Assembly: GCA_018715725.1 (NCBI GenBank)
Contig: DVLD01000194.1
Location: 1-48,703 of the forward strand
Length of the DNA: 48,703 bases
Origin: Candidatus Aveggerthella excrementigallinarum
GTDB taxonomy: Bacteria; Actinomycetota; Coriobacteriia; Coriobacteriales; Eggerthellaceae
Direction: 5' to 3'
The notes beneath the pieces were generated by a model. It made no database searches. It was not told where the DNA came from and worked only from the letters and a program-made list of their open reading frames with translations. Positions 11,145 through 19,687 of this stretch are shown here, in pieces (within the stretch, counting starts at the first letter, position 1; each line of letters begins with the position of its first letter). The position numbers and the translations under genes were made by a program.

Positions 11145-11471
11145 TTACTGGGCGTCCGCCACGGCGGAGCCGACGCTGTCGATGCGAACGCGCGTCAGGT
11201 ACTGACGGTGACCGCGCATCTTCTTGTAGTTCTTGCGCTTCTTGAACTTGAACACGAGCTGCTTCTCGCCGCGGAACTGCTCGATGACCGTGGCCTCGAC
11301 CTTCGTCTTGGCGGCCTCGGCCGGGTCGGCCACGACCTTGTCGCCGTCGACGACGCAGATGGCCTCGAGCTCGACCTTCGTGCCCTCCTCGACAGGCAGC
11401 TTCTCGATGTTCAGCTTGTCGCCCGGGGCAACCTTGTACTGCTTGCCGCCGGTCTTCACGATTGCGTACAT
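11145..11471 (-). CDS. rplU: 50S ribosomal protein L21
   Basis: MYAIVKTGGKQYKVAPGDKLNIEKLPVEEGTKVELEAI... Start at 11471, not the 11552 ORF start. Confidence 0.97.
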   Translation of the reverse strand: MYAIVKTGGKQYKVAPGDKLNIEKLPVEEGTKVELEAICVVDGDKVVADPAEAAKTKVEATVIEQFRGEKQLVFKFKKRKNYKKMRGHRQYLTRVRIDSVGSAVADAQ

Positions 11472-11612
11472 GAGTGTCTCCTTGTAGTCTACGCAAGGCG
11501 ATAACTTCGACGTGGCCATCGCAAGTCCCGCGCAAGGCGGGTCCGTATGCACGGCCGACGTGTATCATCGCACTCTTCCTACGCTGCGCCCCATATGGGC
11601 GCAACCTCATGC

Positions 11613-11640
11613 ATGATACCAGCTTTTTCCCAGAGTGCAA
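11613..11640 (-). promoter_or_regulatory. Candidate promoter of rplU-rpmA
   Basis: Minus strand TTGCAC-16 nt-TATCAT, with TGG before the -10 (extended -10). Confidence 0.55.
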
Positions 11641-11707
11641 GCATGTGTGCAGGGCGTGGAGCTCCTTGCGCGCGCCGCCGCCCGGAGCCCGTCGCCCTCC
11701 GCTCGCT

Positions 11708-14332
11708 TTAATGCGCCTCTGCCCAGTTGGCGCCCCAGCTCACGTCGGCGATGAGCGGCACTTTGAGCTGCGCCGTGCTCTCCATGACCTCTTTCGCGAG
11801 CGTGGCGACGGCCTCCACCTCGTCTGTGGGCACGGAGAAGTCCAGCTCGTCGTGCACCTGCAGCAGCAGCTTCGCCTTGAAGCCGCCCTCCGCCAGACGG
11901 CGGTCGACCTCGGTCATCGCGAGCTTGATGATGTCGGCAGCGCTGCCCTGCATGGGATGGTTCATGGCCGTGCGCTCGCCGAACGCGCGCGTGTTCGCGT
12001 TCGACGCGCGCAGCTCGGGGATATGGCGCTTGCGGCCGAACATCGTGATGGCGAACCCGTCGCGCTTGGCCTGCGCCACCGTCTCGTCGAGGTAGGTGCG
12101 CACGCCCGGGTACGCCTCGAAGTAACGGTCAATCATCTCCTTCGCTTCGCCGAACGGGATGTCGAGGCTTTGCGCCAGGCCGAACGCCTGCTGGCCGTAC
12201 ACGATGCCGAAGTTCACGGCCTTCGCGCGGCTGCGCAGCTCCGGCGTGATCTCTTCCACCGGCAGCCCGAACACGCGCGAGGCGGTCTTGGCGTGGAAGT
12301 CCTCGCCCGAGCAGAACGCCTCGATGAGCCCCTCGTCGCCCGACAGGTGCGCCAGCAGGCGCAGTTCGATCTGCGAGTAGTCAGCCGAGAGGAAGACCTC
12401 GCCCTCCGCAAGCGGCACGAAGCACGCGCGAATCTGGCGCCCGAAGTCCGTGCGGACGGGGATGTTCTGCAGGTTCGGGTCGGACGACGACAGGCGGCCG
12501 GTGGTGGTGACCGTCTCATTGAACGTGGTGTGGACGCGGCCGTCCTCGCCGCGCAGGCGCGGCAGCGCGTCGATGTAGGTGGACTTGATCTTCGCGAGCT
12601 CGCGGTAGCGCAGGACGAGGCCCGGCAGCTCGTGCTCTTTCGCAAGCTCTTTGAGCACGGAAGCGTCAGTGGAGTAGCCGCGCTGGTTCTTCTTCTTGGG
12701 CGTGAGGCCGATGACCTCGAAGAGGATGTGGCCGAGCTGCTTGGGCGAGTCGACGTTGAAGTCCTCCCCCGCCAGCTCCACGATCTGCGCGCGCAGCGCG
12801 TCGACCGCGGTGCCGGTCTCGCGCCCGAGCTGCGCCAGGCGGTCCGCGTCGATGGCGGCGCCGGTGCGCTCGATGACGGCGAGCACCGCCACGAGCGGCA
12901 CGTCGATGCGCTCGTAGGCATCGAGCGTGCCGTCCTCCTCGAGCGCGCGGCGCAGCGGCGCCACGAGCGCCTGGATAGCGCGGGCGTCCAGCACCAAGCG
13001 CGCGTCGTCGTCCTTCGCCTCGGGCAGCACGCCCTCGCAGTGCTCCTCCACGAGCGCGCCCAGCTCGTAGCCGCGCGCCGACGAGTTGAGCGCGTACGCA
13101 GCAAGCGCCACGTCGAAGAAGCGCGCTGAGCGCACCTCATCGTCCGTCACGCGGGCCGGCACCCCGGAATCCGCCGGGTAGATTGTCTGCAGGAGTTTCT
13201 TCACCTCGTGCGCAGCAAAGCGTCCTTCGCGCACCACGCGCGCAAGCAGCTCTTCAGCCTGCTCTCCCTGCGCGATGACGGCGCGCTCGCCCACGGCGAA
13301 GCACAGGCGCACCTCCGGGAAGAGCGACGCCTGCGCGCTTTCCTCGAGCGCGATGGCGATTTGCTCGTCCGAAGCGATGGCGCCTTCGACGAGCGCCGCT
13401 GCCTCGGAAGGGTCGAGCACCTCCCCCTTCGCGACGGCGGGCTTCTGCGGCGCAGCCTTCATGCCAGCCAGCGCCAGCACCTTCGCAAGGTGCGCATTGA
13501 ACCGCAGTTTGCGGAAGCCTTCCGTCACCTGCTCCTCGGTAAAGCTCGGGAAGTGCGTGGACTCCAAATCGAGCGGGAACTCCACGTCGCGCACGATGGT
13601 GGCCACCGTGCGGCTCAGGTACGCCTGGTCCTTGTTGTTCTGCAGGTTCTCGAGCTGCTTGCCCTTCAGCTCTCCCAGGTTCTCGTAGATGCCGTCCATA
13701 CTGCCGAAGCGCGCGAGCAGCTTCGCCGCCGTCTTCTGGCCGATGCCGGGCACGCCGGGGATGTTGTCCGATGAGTCGCCCATAAGCCCCAGGAAGTCCG
13801 GGAACTGCGCCGGCGTGACGCCGTAGCGCTCGAACACCTCGTCGGGGCCGTAGATCACGACGTCGGTGATGCCCTTTTTCGTGGTGACGATGCGCGTGAG
13901 GTCGCTCGCCAGCTGGTAGGCGTCCTTGTCGCCCGTCACGAGCAGCGTCTCGTAGCCAAGCTCCTCATCGCGCGCCGAGACGGTGCCGAGCACGTCGTCG
14001 CCCTCCCAGCCCTCGAGCTTCACGACGGGGATGTTCATGGAGCCGAGCAAGTCCTCGATGAGCGGGAACTGCGCGCGCAGCTCCTCGTCCATGGGCGGGC
14101 GCTGCGCCTTGTACTGCTCGAGCGCCTGCATGCGGAACGCCGGCTTGCCGGCGTCGAAGGCGCACACGATGGCGTCAGGCTGCGCCATCTCGACGAACTT
14201 GATGAGCATGGACATGAACCCGAAGACCGCGTTCGTGGGCGTGCCGTCGGGAGCGTTCATGGTGGGCGGCACGGCGTGGTAGGCGCGGTGCATGAGCGAA
14301 TTGCCGTCGATGACGGCCACTTTCTTGGGCAT
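11708..14332 (-). CDS. polA: DNA polymerase I
   Basis: N-terminal 5' nuclease (MPKKVAVIDGNSLMHRAYHAVPP); C-terminal family A polymerase motifs (TTGRLSSSDPNLQNIPVRTDFGRQIR, SADYSQIELRLLAHLSGD, QVHDELDFSVP). Confidence 0.97.
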   Translation of the reverse strand: MPKKVAVIDGNSLMHRAYHAVPPTMNAPDGTPTNAVFGFMSMLIKFVEMAQPDAIVCAFDAGKPAFRMQALEQYKAQRPPMDEELRAQFPLIEDLLGSMNIPVVKLEGWEGDDVLGTVSARDEELGYETLLVTGDKDAYQLASDLTRIVTTKKGITDVVIYGPDEVFERYGVTPAQFPDFLGLMGDSSDNIPGVPGIGQKTAAKLLARFGSMDGIYENLGELKGKQLENLQNNKDQAYLSRTVATIVRDVEFPLDLESTHFPSFTEEQVTEGFRKLRFNAHLAKVLALAGMKAAPQKPAVAKGEVLDPSEAAALVEGAIASDEQIAIALEESAQASLFPEVRLCFAVGERAVIAQGEQAEELLARVVREGRFAAHEVKKLLQTIYPADSGVPARVTDDEVRSARFFDVALAAYALNSSARGYELGALVEEHCEGVLPEAKDDDARLVLDARAIQALVAPLRRALEEDGTLDAYERIDVPLVAVLAVIERTGAAIDADRLAQLGRETGTAVDALRAQIVELAGEDFNVDSPKQLGHILFEVIGLTPKKKNQRGYSTDASVLKELAKEHELPGLVLRYRELAKIKSTYIDALPRLRGEDGRVHTTFNETVTTTGRLSSSDPNLQNIPVRTDFGRQIRACFVPLAEGEVFLSADYSQIELRLLAHLSGDEGLIEAFCSGEDFHAKTASRVFGLPVEEITPELRSRAKAVNFGIVYGQQAFGLAQSLDIPFGEAKEMIDRYFEAYPGVRTYLDETVAQAKRDGFAITMFGRKRHIPELRASNANTRAFGERTAMNHPMQGSAADIIKLAMTEVDRRLAEGGFKAKLLLQVHDELDFSVPTDEVEAVATLAKEVMESTAQLKVPLIADVSWGANWAEAH

Positions 14333-14368
14333 GAAGGCTTCCTTCGTTCGCTGGATGTTTCGCGGACG

Positions 14369-14377
14369 ATTCTAGCA
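14369..14377 (-). promoter_or_regulatory. Candidate extended -10 (TGCTAGAAT) upstream of polA
   Basis: Same 9-mer as upstream of mreB. Confidence 0.4.
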
Positions 14378-14490
14378 GAGGCATCCGAGCCGGGCTTCGC
14401 GACGAGCAGGCGCAGGCCGCCGACGGACGGCCATGCGAGCTTCGCAGGCGCCGCCTCGAGCGGCCTTGCCCGCCGTCGGCCCGGTGGGCC

Positions 14491-15168
14491 TTACGCGTTC
14501 CAGAGGTAGCCCACGCCGCGCACGGTCTCGAGGTGCTGCGCGAGCTCGGGGCCGAGCTTCGCCCTCACGCGGCGCACGTGGACGTCGACCGTGCGGGAGC
14601 CGCCGTAGTAGTCGAAGCCCCACACGCGGCGCAGGAGCGCGTCGCGCGAGTACGTGCGCCCTGGGTGCGTGGCAAGGAATGCGAGCAGCGCGTACTCAAG
14701 GTACGTGAAATCGATGGGCTCGCCGGCGATCTTCACCTGGTAGGTGGCCAGGTTGATGGTCATGTCGTCCACCTGGATGAAATCGGACGCGGCGCTCTCG
14801 TTGCCGGGCCAGAGCAGCTGGCGGATGCGCGCGGCGCACTCGTCGGCGCTCGCGCCGTGCACCACGAAGTCGCTCTTCGTGCGCACGGGCGGGCGGAACT
14901 CGGCCAGCTGGTCCTCGCGCACGATGACGAGCAGCGCCACGCTGCCGTCTTCGGCGAGCGCCTGCTCGGCCTGCGCCACGCCACGCTGCACGTCGCCCGT
15001 CGCCTCGAAGATGACAAGGTCGCACTGCGGGTTCTGCGACAGGAGCTTTTTGAACTGCATGGACGACCCGGCGCTCACGTCCACTTCCATGCCGGAGAGG
15101 ACCGATTGGAAGCGATGGGCGTTGTCCAAGCTATCGGCGATGAATATGACCTGTTTCCGTTGCGGCAT
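14491..15168 (-). CDS. OmpR-type winged-helix regulator with atypical receiver, GlnR-like
   Basis: C-terminus FTYLEYALLAFLATHPGRTYSRDALLRRVWGFDYYGGSRTVDVHVRRVRAKLGPELAQHLETVRGVGYLWNA closely resembles actinobacterial GlnR; 15 nt downstream of glnA on the same strand. Confidence 0.85.
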   Translation of the reverse strand: MPQRKQVIFIADSLDNAHRFQSVLSGMEVDVSAGSSMQFKKLLSQNPQCDLVIFEATGDVQRGVAQAEQALAEDGSVALLVIVREDQLAEFRPPVRTKSDFVVHGASADECAARIRQLLWPGNESAASDFIQVDDMTINLATYQVKIAGEPIDFTYLEYALLAFLATHPGRTYSRDALLRRVWGFDYYGGSRTVDVHVRRVRAKLGPELAQHLETVRGVGYLWNA

Positions 15169-15183
15169 CGTTCTCTCCCGGTC

Positions 15184-16527
15184 TTACAGCACGTGCAGGT
15201 AGCGCTCGGTCTCCCATGCGGAGACAGTGCCCAGGTACTCGCTCCATTCGGCGCGCTTCGCGTCCACCAGGAAGCGGTGGATGTGGTCGCCGAGCACCTC
15301 GCGCATGAGCTCCGAGCCCTCGAACAGCTCGATAGCCTCGCCGAGGTTCAGCGGCAGCATGCGAATGCCGCGCTCGGCGAGCTCTTCACGGCTGAGCTGG
15401 TAGAGGTCCTCGCTGCCCACGGGCGCGGGCGGCTCAAGGCCGTCTTCGATGCCCTTGAGGCCGGCGGCCAGCATGCACGCGAACGCCAGGTAGGGGTTCG
15501 CGGCGGCGTCGGGGCTGCGCATCTCCAGGCGGCAGGCGCTTTCCTTGTTCGGCTTGTAACCCGGCACGCGCACAAGCGCCGTGCGGTTCGAGCGGCCCCA
15601 GGCGAGGTGCAATGGCGTCTCGAAGCCGCCCGCTAGGCGCTTGTACGAGTTCACGTACTGGTTCGTGACGAGCGTGAACTCCGGCGCGTACTTGAGCAGG
15701 CCCGCCAAGTAGCTTTTCGCGACCTTCGAGAGGTTGTAGCCGGACGGGTCCCCCTCGTCGAAGAAGACATTGTTGCCGTCGTAGTCGAAGAGGCTCTGGT
15801 GCACGTGCATGCCGCTACCCGGCTTGCCCGCCATGGGCTTGGGCATGAAGGAGGCATACACGCCGTACTTCATGGCGATCTCTTTCACGACCAGCTTGTA
15901 GGTCATGACGGCGTCCGCCATGGAAACGGCGTCGTTGAACCGCAGGTCGATCTCGTGCTGCGAGGGACCGCTCTCATGGTGGGAGTACTCCACCGGAATG
16001 CCCATCTTCTCGAGCGTGAGCACTGTGTCGCGGCGCAGGTCGCTCGCGTAATCGAGCGAGGTGAGGTCGAAGTAGCCGCCGCGGTCGAGCGCCTCGGTGC
16101 CCTTGTCGTCTTTGAAATAGTAGTACTCGAGCTCGGGGCCGACGTTCATAACGTAGCCCCGGTCCGCTGCGCGGTCGACCACCCGCTGCAGCACCTGGCG
16201 GGAGTCGCCTTCGAAGAAACGCCCGTCGGGCGTCTTGATGGTGCAGAACATGCGGGCTACGGCGTTGGCCTCGGGACGCCACGGCAGCACCTGGAACGTG
16301 GACGGGTCCGGGAAAGCCACCATGTCCGACTCCTCGGTGCTGCAGAAACCGCGCACCGAGCTGCCGTCGAAGCCCATGCCCTCCACGAAGGCGTTGTCGA
16401 TCTCGCTCGGGATGACGGCGAAGGACTTCATAGACCCCAGCACGTCGGTGAACCAGAAGCGGACGAAGTGGACGTCACGGCTCTTGATGGTCTTCAGGAC
16501 GAAATCCTGCTGCGGGGTCGGGGTCAT
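15184..16527 (-). CDS. glnA: Glutamine synthetase (type I)
   Basis: VHFVRFWFTDVLGSMKSFAVIPSEIDNAFVEGMGFDGSSVRGF...GPSQHEIDLRF...FMPKPMAGKPGSGMHVHQSLFD. Start at 16527 follows AGGAGG. Confidence 0.96.
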   Translation of the reverse strand: MTPTPQQDFVLKTIKSRDVHFVRFWFTDVLGSMKSFAVIPSEIDNAFVEGMGFDGSSVRGFCSTEESDMVAFPDPSTFQVLPWRPEANAVARMFCTIKTPDGRFFEGDSRQVLQRVVDRAADRGYVMNVGPELEYYYFKDDKGTEALDRGGYFDLTSLDYASDLRRDTVLTLEKMGIPVEYSHHESGPSQHEIDLRFNDAVSMADAVMTYKLVVKEIAMKYGVYASFMPKPMAGKPGSGMHVHQSLFDYDGNNVFFDEGDPSGYNLSKVAKSYLAGLLKYAPEFTLVTNQYVNSYKRLAGGFETPLHLAWGRSNRTALVRVPGYKPNKESACRLEMRSPDAAANPYLAFACMLAAGLKGIEDGLEPPAPVGSEDLYQLSREELAERGIRMLPLNLGEAIELFEGSELMREVLGDHIHRFLVDAKRAEWSEYLGTVSAWETERYLHVL

Positions 16528-16578
16528 CGTGCCTCCTGACATGCTGCTTGGCGCGTTATGCGCCGCTCTTTCCGAGGC

Positions 16579-16608
16579 ACTATACCGCACCTTTGTTTCA
16601 GCGGGCAA
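16579..16608 (-). promoter_or_regulatory. Candidate promoter of glnA
   Basis: Minus strand TTGCCC-18 nt-TATAGT. Confidence 0.45.
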
Positions 16609-16761
16609 AATTAATGAAGTGCCGCGATTCAGTGCCTGATACGAGCAGACGGGCAGCATGAACGGAATGCGCGCCTCTTACCGCCACCCTTGATAGAGCG
16701 CGGGCACCCTGCTCCACTCGGCCGACCGGCGGAAACGGAATCGCATGATGCATAGCGCAAA

Positions 16762-16795
16762 AACGGCCGGCCTCCCAGGTAGGAGGCCGGCCGTT
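16762..16795 (-). terminator. Intrinsic terminator of metNIQ
   Basis: 14-bp perfect stem aacggccggcctcc/ggaggccggccgtt, loop caggta; minus strand continues CCGTTTTTGCGC. Confidence 0.88.
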
Positions 16796-16818
16796 GGGCA
16801 GTCGGTTCAAGCGTGGCG

Positions 16819-17688
16819 TTAGAAGCACGGCACGACGGCGTCGCCGTAGTTCTCCTCGATGAACTGCTTGACGGTGTCGGAGGTGAGCGCGCTCACGAGC
16901 GCCTTGGTCTTCTCAGACTCCTCGTCGCCCGAGCGGACGGCAATGCAGTTCGGGTAGGTGCTCTCAGCCTCGGGGTTCTGCTCGGTGGCGACCACGAGGG
17001 ACTGATCCAGGCCGGAGGACAGCGCGTAGTTGCCGTTGATCACAGCCATGTCGGCGTCCTCGAGCATGCGCGGCAGCGCAGCGGCCTCAGCCTCGACAAT
17101 CTGAACGTTCTTCGGGTTGTCCACGATGTCATTCGGGGTGGCCTCCAGGCCGGCGCCCTCGGCAAGCGTGATGATGCCCTGCTCTTCGAGCACGAGCAGC
17201 GCGCGAGCCTCGTTGGACGGGTCGGACGGGACGGCAATCTGCGCGCCATCGGGCAGCTCGTCGACCGAGGCGGTCTTGCCGGCGTAGAGCGTCATGGGCT
17301 CGAAATGGATGTTGGCGGCGTTCACCAGGTCGGTGCCGTTCTCGGCGTTGTAGTTCTCCAGGTACTGGTTGTGCTGGAAGTAGTTGGCGTCAAGCTCGCC
17401 GCCCTCCAGCGCCACGTTCGGCTGGATGTAGTCGGAGTACTCGACGATCTCGAGCGTCCAGCCCTCTTCCGCCAGCACGTCCTCGGCGGCAGCCAGGATC
17501 TCCGCATGCGGGGACGGGGACGCACCGACGACGATGGTCTTGTCGTCGCCCGAGGCTGCCGCGGAGCTGCTGCCCTCGGAGGCGGTATCGGTGGAGCCCT
17601 GCGTGGCACCGCAGCCAGCCAGGGCGGCGACCATGACGAAAGCGAATGCCGCCGTCAGGACCGCTTTCAGGATGTTCTTTGCTTTCAT
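16819..17688 (-). CDS. metQ: Methionine ABC transporter substrate-binding lipoprotein (NlpA/MetQ family)
   Basis: Lipobox signal (MVAALAGCGATQ); HAEILAAAEDVLAEEGWTLEIVEYSDYIQPNVALEGGELDANYFQHNQYLENYN. Confidence 0.93.
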   Translation of the reverse strand: MKAKNILKAVLTAAFAFVMVAALAGCGATQGSTDTASEGSSSAAASGDDKTIVVGASPSPHAEILAAAEDVLAEEGWTLEIVEYSDYIQPNVALEGGELDANYFQHNQYLENYNAENGTDLVNAANIHFEPMTLYAGKTASVDELPDGAQIAVPSDPSNEARALLVLEEQGIITLAEGAGLEATPNDIVDNPKNVQIVEAEAAALPRMLEDADMAVINGNYALSSGLDQSLVVATEQNPEAESTYPNCIAVRSGDEESEKTKALVSALTSDTVKQFIEENYGDAVVPCF

Positions 17689-17879
17689 AATCCCTCCTTG
17701 GTGTCTTGAACGGAGATGGATTTTACCCCGTTATCCCTTTTGCGATGCCGTGAAAATCGCGCGTGCGCCCGCCTGCGCGACGAGACGCAGGGCGAACGGC
17801 GAGAAAATGGGGGGCTCGGCCTCCGCTGCGCAGCTCGTCCTCGTAGGAGCCGCATTATCCTCGCGCTAGAAAACAGGAC

Positions 17880-17911
17880 GCCCGCGAGCGCCTCGATGAG
17901 CGCTCGCGGGC
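17880..17911 (-). terminator. Terminator-like hairpin between metI and metQ
   Basis: 12-bp perfect stem gcccgcgagcgc/gcgctcgcgggc with 8-nt loop; minus strand continues GTCCTGTTTTC. Confidence 0.6.
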
Positions 17912-17935
17912 GAATGGCACCACGGGTTACGGGCG

Positions 17936-18610
17936 CTACTTGCGCTTGTCGACCTTGCGGGCGAGGAAGTCGCCGAACGTCTGGACGACCTGCACGAGCA
18001 CGATGCACAGGACGACCGACGCGATCATGACGTCGCCCTGGAAGCGCTGGTAGCCGTAGCGGATGGCGATGTCGCCCAGGCCGCCGGCGCCGACGGTGCC
18101 CGCAATGGCGGCATAGCCGAACAGCGTCACGAACGTGATGGACGCGCCGCGGACAAGCGACGGCAGGCTCTCGCGCAGCAGGACCTTCGTCACGACCTGC
18201 CAGGTGGAGGCGCCGAAGCTGTGCGCCGCCTCGACCAGGCCGCCGTCGACCTCCGCCAGGCTCTGCTCGACCATGCGGCCCACGAAGGGAGCGGCCGCCA
18301 CGACGAGCGGCACGATGGCGCCCGGGACGCCGAGCGAAGTGCCTACGACGAAGCGCGTAAACGGGATGATGGCGACGAGCAGGATGACGAACGGGATGGA
18401 GCGGCCGATGTTGATAATCCAGCCGAGCACCATGTTCACGATGCGATGCGGACGCATGCCGTCCGGCGCCGTGATGGACACCGCCACGCCGAGCGGGATG
18501 CCGATGACGTAAGCGAACAGTGTGGAAAGCGTGGTCATGACGAGCGTGTCCCACGTTCCTTCCGCCAGCAGGAGGCCGTACTTCTCAATGAACTCTTGCA
18601 GGAACTCCAT
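17936..18610 (-). CDS. metI: Methionine ABC transporter permease
   Basis: LAEGTWDTLVMTTLSTLFAYVIGIPLGV...INIGRSIPFVILLVAIIPFTRFVVGTSLG...VEAAHSFGAS. Confidence 0.94.
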   Translation of the reverse strand: MEFLQEFIEKYGLLLAEGTWDTLVMTTLSTLFAYVIGIPLGVAVSITAPDGMRPHRIVNMVLGWIINIGRSIPFVILLVAIIPFTRFVVGTSLGVPGAIVPLVVAAAPFVGRMVEQSLAEVDGGLVEAAHSFGASTWQVVTKVLLRESLPSLVRGASITFVTLFGYAAIAGTVGAGGLGDIAIRYGYQRFQGDVMIASVVLCIVLVQVVQTFGDFLARKVDKRK

Positions 18611-19372
18611 TTAGCGCACCCCCTCTTCGCCATGCGCGAAGTTCATGCCGATAAGCTCGCGCGTCACGGGGCTTTGCGGGTTCTTGAGCACCTGTGCCGT
18701 GGGACCCTGCTCCACCACCGCGCCATCGTCGATGACCGCGACCTTGTTGCAAATCTGCTCGGCAACAGCAAGCGAGTGCGTGATGACGACCATCGTCACG
18801 CCCATCTCGCGGTTGATGTCGCGCAGCAGGTTCAGCACTTGCGCCGTGGTGCGCGTGTCGAGCGCGCTCGTGGCCTCGTCGCAGAGCATGACCTTCGGGT
18901 CGTTGGCAAGAGCGCGCGCGATGGCAACGCGCTGCTGCTGGCCGCCGGAAAGCTGGCTGGGATAATTGTTCGCCTTGTTCTCCAGGCCGACGAGCTCCAG
19001 GAGCTTCTTTGCGCGGGATTCCGCCTTCTGCTTGCTCTCGTGGCGCAGCTCGAGCGGGAACATGACGTTCCGCAGCACGGTGCGCTGCTGGAACAGGCTG
19101 AAGTTCTGAAAAATCATGCCGATGCTGCTACGCAGGTCAAGCAGCTCTTTGCCCTTGAGGCCCGTGATGTCACGGCCGTTGATGAGGACCTTGCCGCTCG
19201 TGGGATGCTCAAGTAGGTTGATGCAGCGCACGAGCGTGGACTTGCCGGCTCCGGACTGGCCGATGATGCCGAAGACGTCGCCGTCCTCGATGGTCAGGTT
19301 GATGTCACGAAGCGCGGTGTGGGACGCCTCCCCCGCACCGAACGTCTTCGTGAGGTTCTGTATCTCGATCAT
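18611..19372 (-). CDS. metN: Methionine ABC transporter ATP-binding protein
   Basis: [72 protein letters not shown] at 19372 preferred over the upstream GTG (19384). Confidence 0.94.
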   Translation of the reverse strand: MIEIQNLTKTFGAGEASHTALRDINLTIEDGDVFGIIGQSGAGKSTLVRCINLLEHPTSGKVLINGRDITGLKGKELLDLRSSIGMIFQNFSLFQQRTVLRNVMFPLELRHESKQKAESRAKKLLELVGLENKANNYPSQLSGGQQQRVAIARALANDPKVMLCDEATSALDTRTTAQVLNLLRDINREMGVTMVVITHSLAVAEQICNKVAVIDDGAVVEQGPTAQVLKNPQSPVTRELIGMNFAHGEEGVR

Positions 19373-19432
19373 ATGTGGATGCACCTCGTACTGAACTGCA
19401 ATGACAAAGGGCGCGGCAAAGCCGCAGGTAAG

Positions 19433-19519
19433 CTAGGCCTGAGCGTCAGCGCACATGCCGACAAACCCAGGCTTGGGCATGCACCTCATCATCGCGGTAT
19501 GTACGGCTTCAAGACACAT
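19433..19519 (-). CDS. Candidate Met/Cys-rich leader peptide upstream of metN
   Basis: Hand translation: MCLEAVHTAMMRCMPKPGFVGMCADAQA-stop (28 aa, 5 Met and 3 Cys); lies between a promoter-like sequence and metN; no good SD seen. Confidence 0.35.
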   Translation of the reverse strand: MCLEAVHTAMMRCMPKPGFVGMCADAQA

Positions 19520-19528
19520 AGCATGAAC

Positions 19529-19556
19529 ATGGTACGGAATCATGGGAGGATGTCAA
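19529..19556 (-). promoter_or_regulatory. Candidate promoter of metNIQ
   Basis: Minus strand TTGACA (19556-19551), 16-nt spacer, TACCAT (19534-19529). Confidence 0.5.
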
Positions 19557-19568
19557 GAAAAGAGGGCA

Positions 19569-19597
19569 CGCGCTTCGCGCCTTGGTTGCGAAGCGCG
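19569..19597 (-). terminator. Intrinsic terminator of the ricin/VanW gene
   Basis: 10-bp perfect stem cgcgcttcgc/gcgaagcgcg; minus strand continues GTGCCCTCTTTTCTTGACA, running into the metN -35. Confidence 0.7.
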
Positions 19598-19687
19598 CGG
19601 TGTTCCCCATCTCGCCAATTGGCTCGCACGCGGAAGGAGCATTAGACACGACCGTCAGCAGTCCTCCCGGGCGACTATCGCCAACCG

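Noticed and set aside
11474-13129. 551 aa plus-strand ORF
   Set aside because: Antisense to polA; no recognisable product.
19372-19560. SAM-I riboswitch or T-box upstream of metN
   Set aside because: I did not find the SAM-I core or the T-box motif by eye; a covariance-model scan is still needed.
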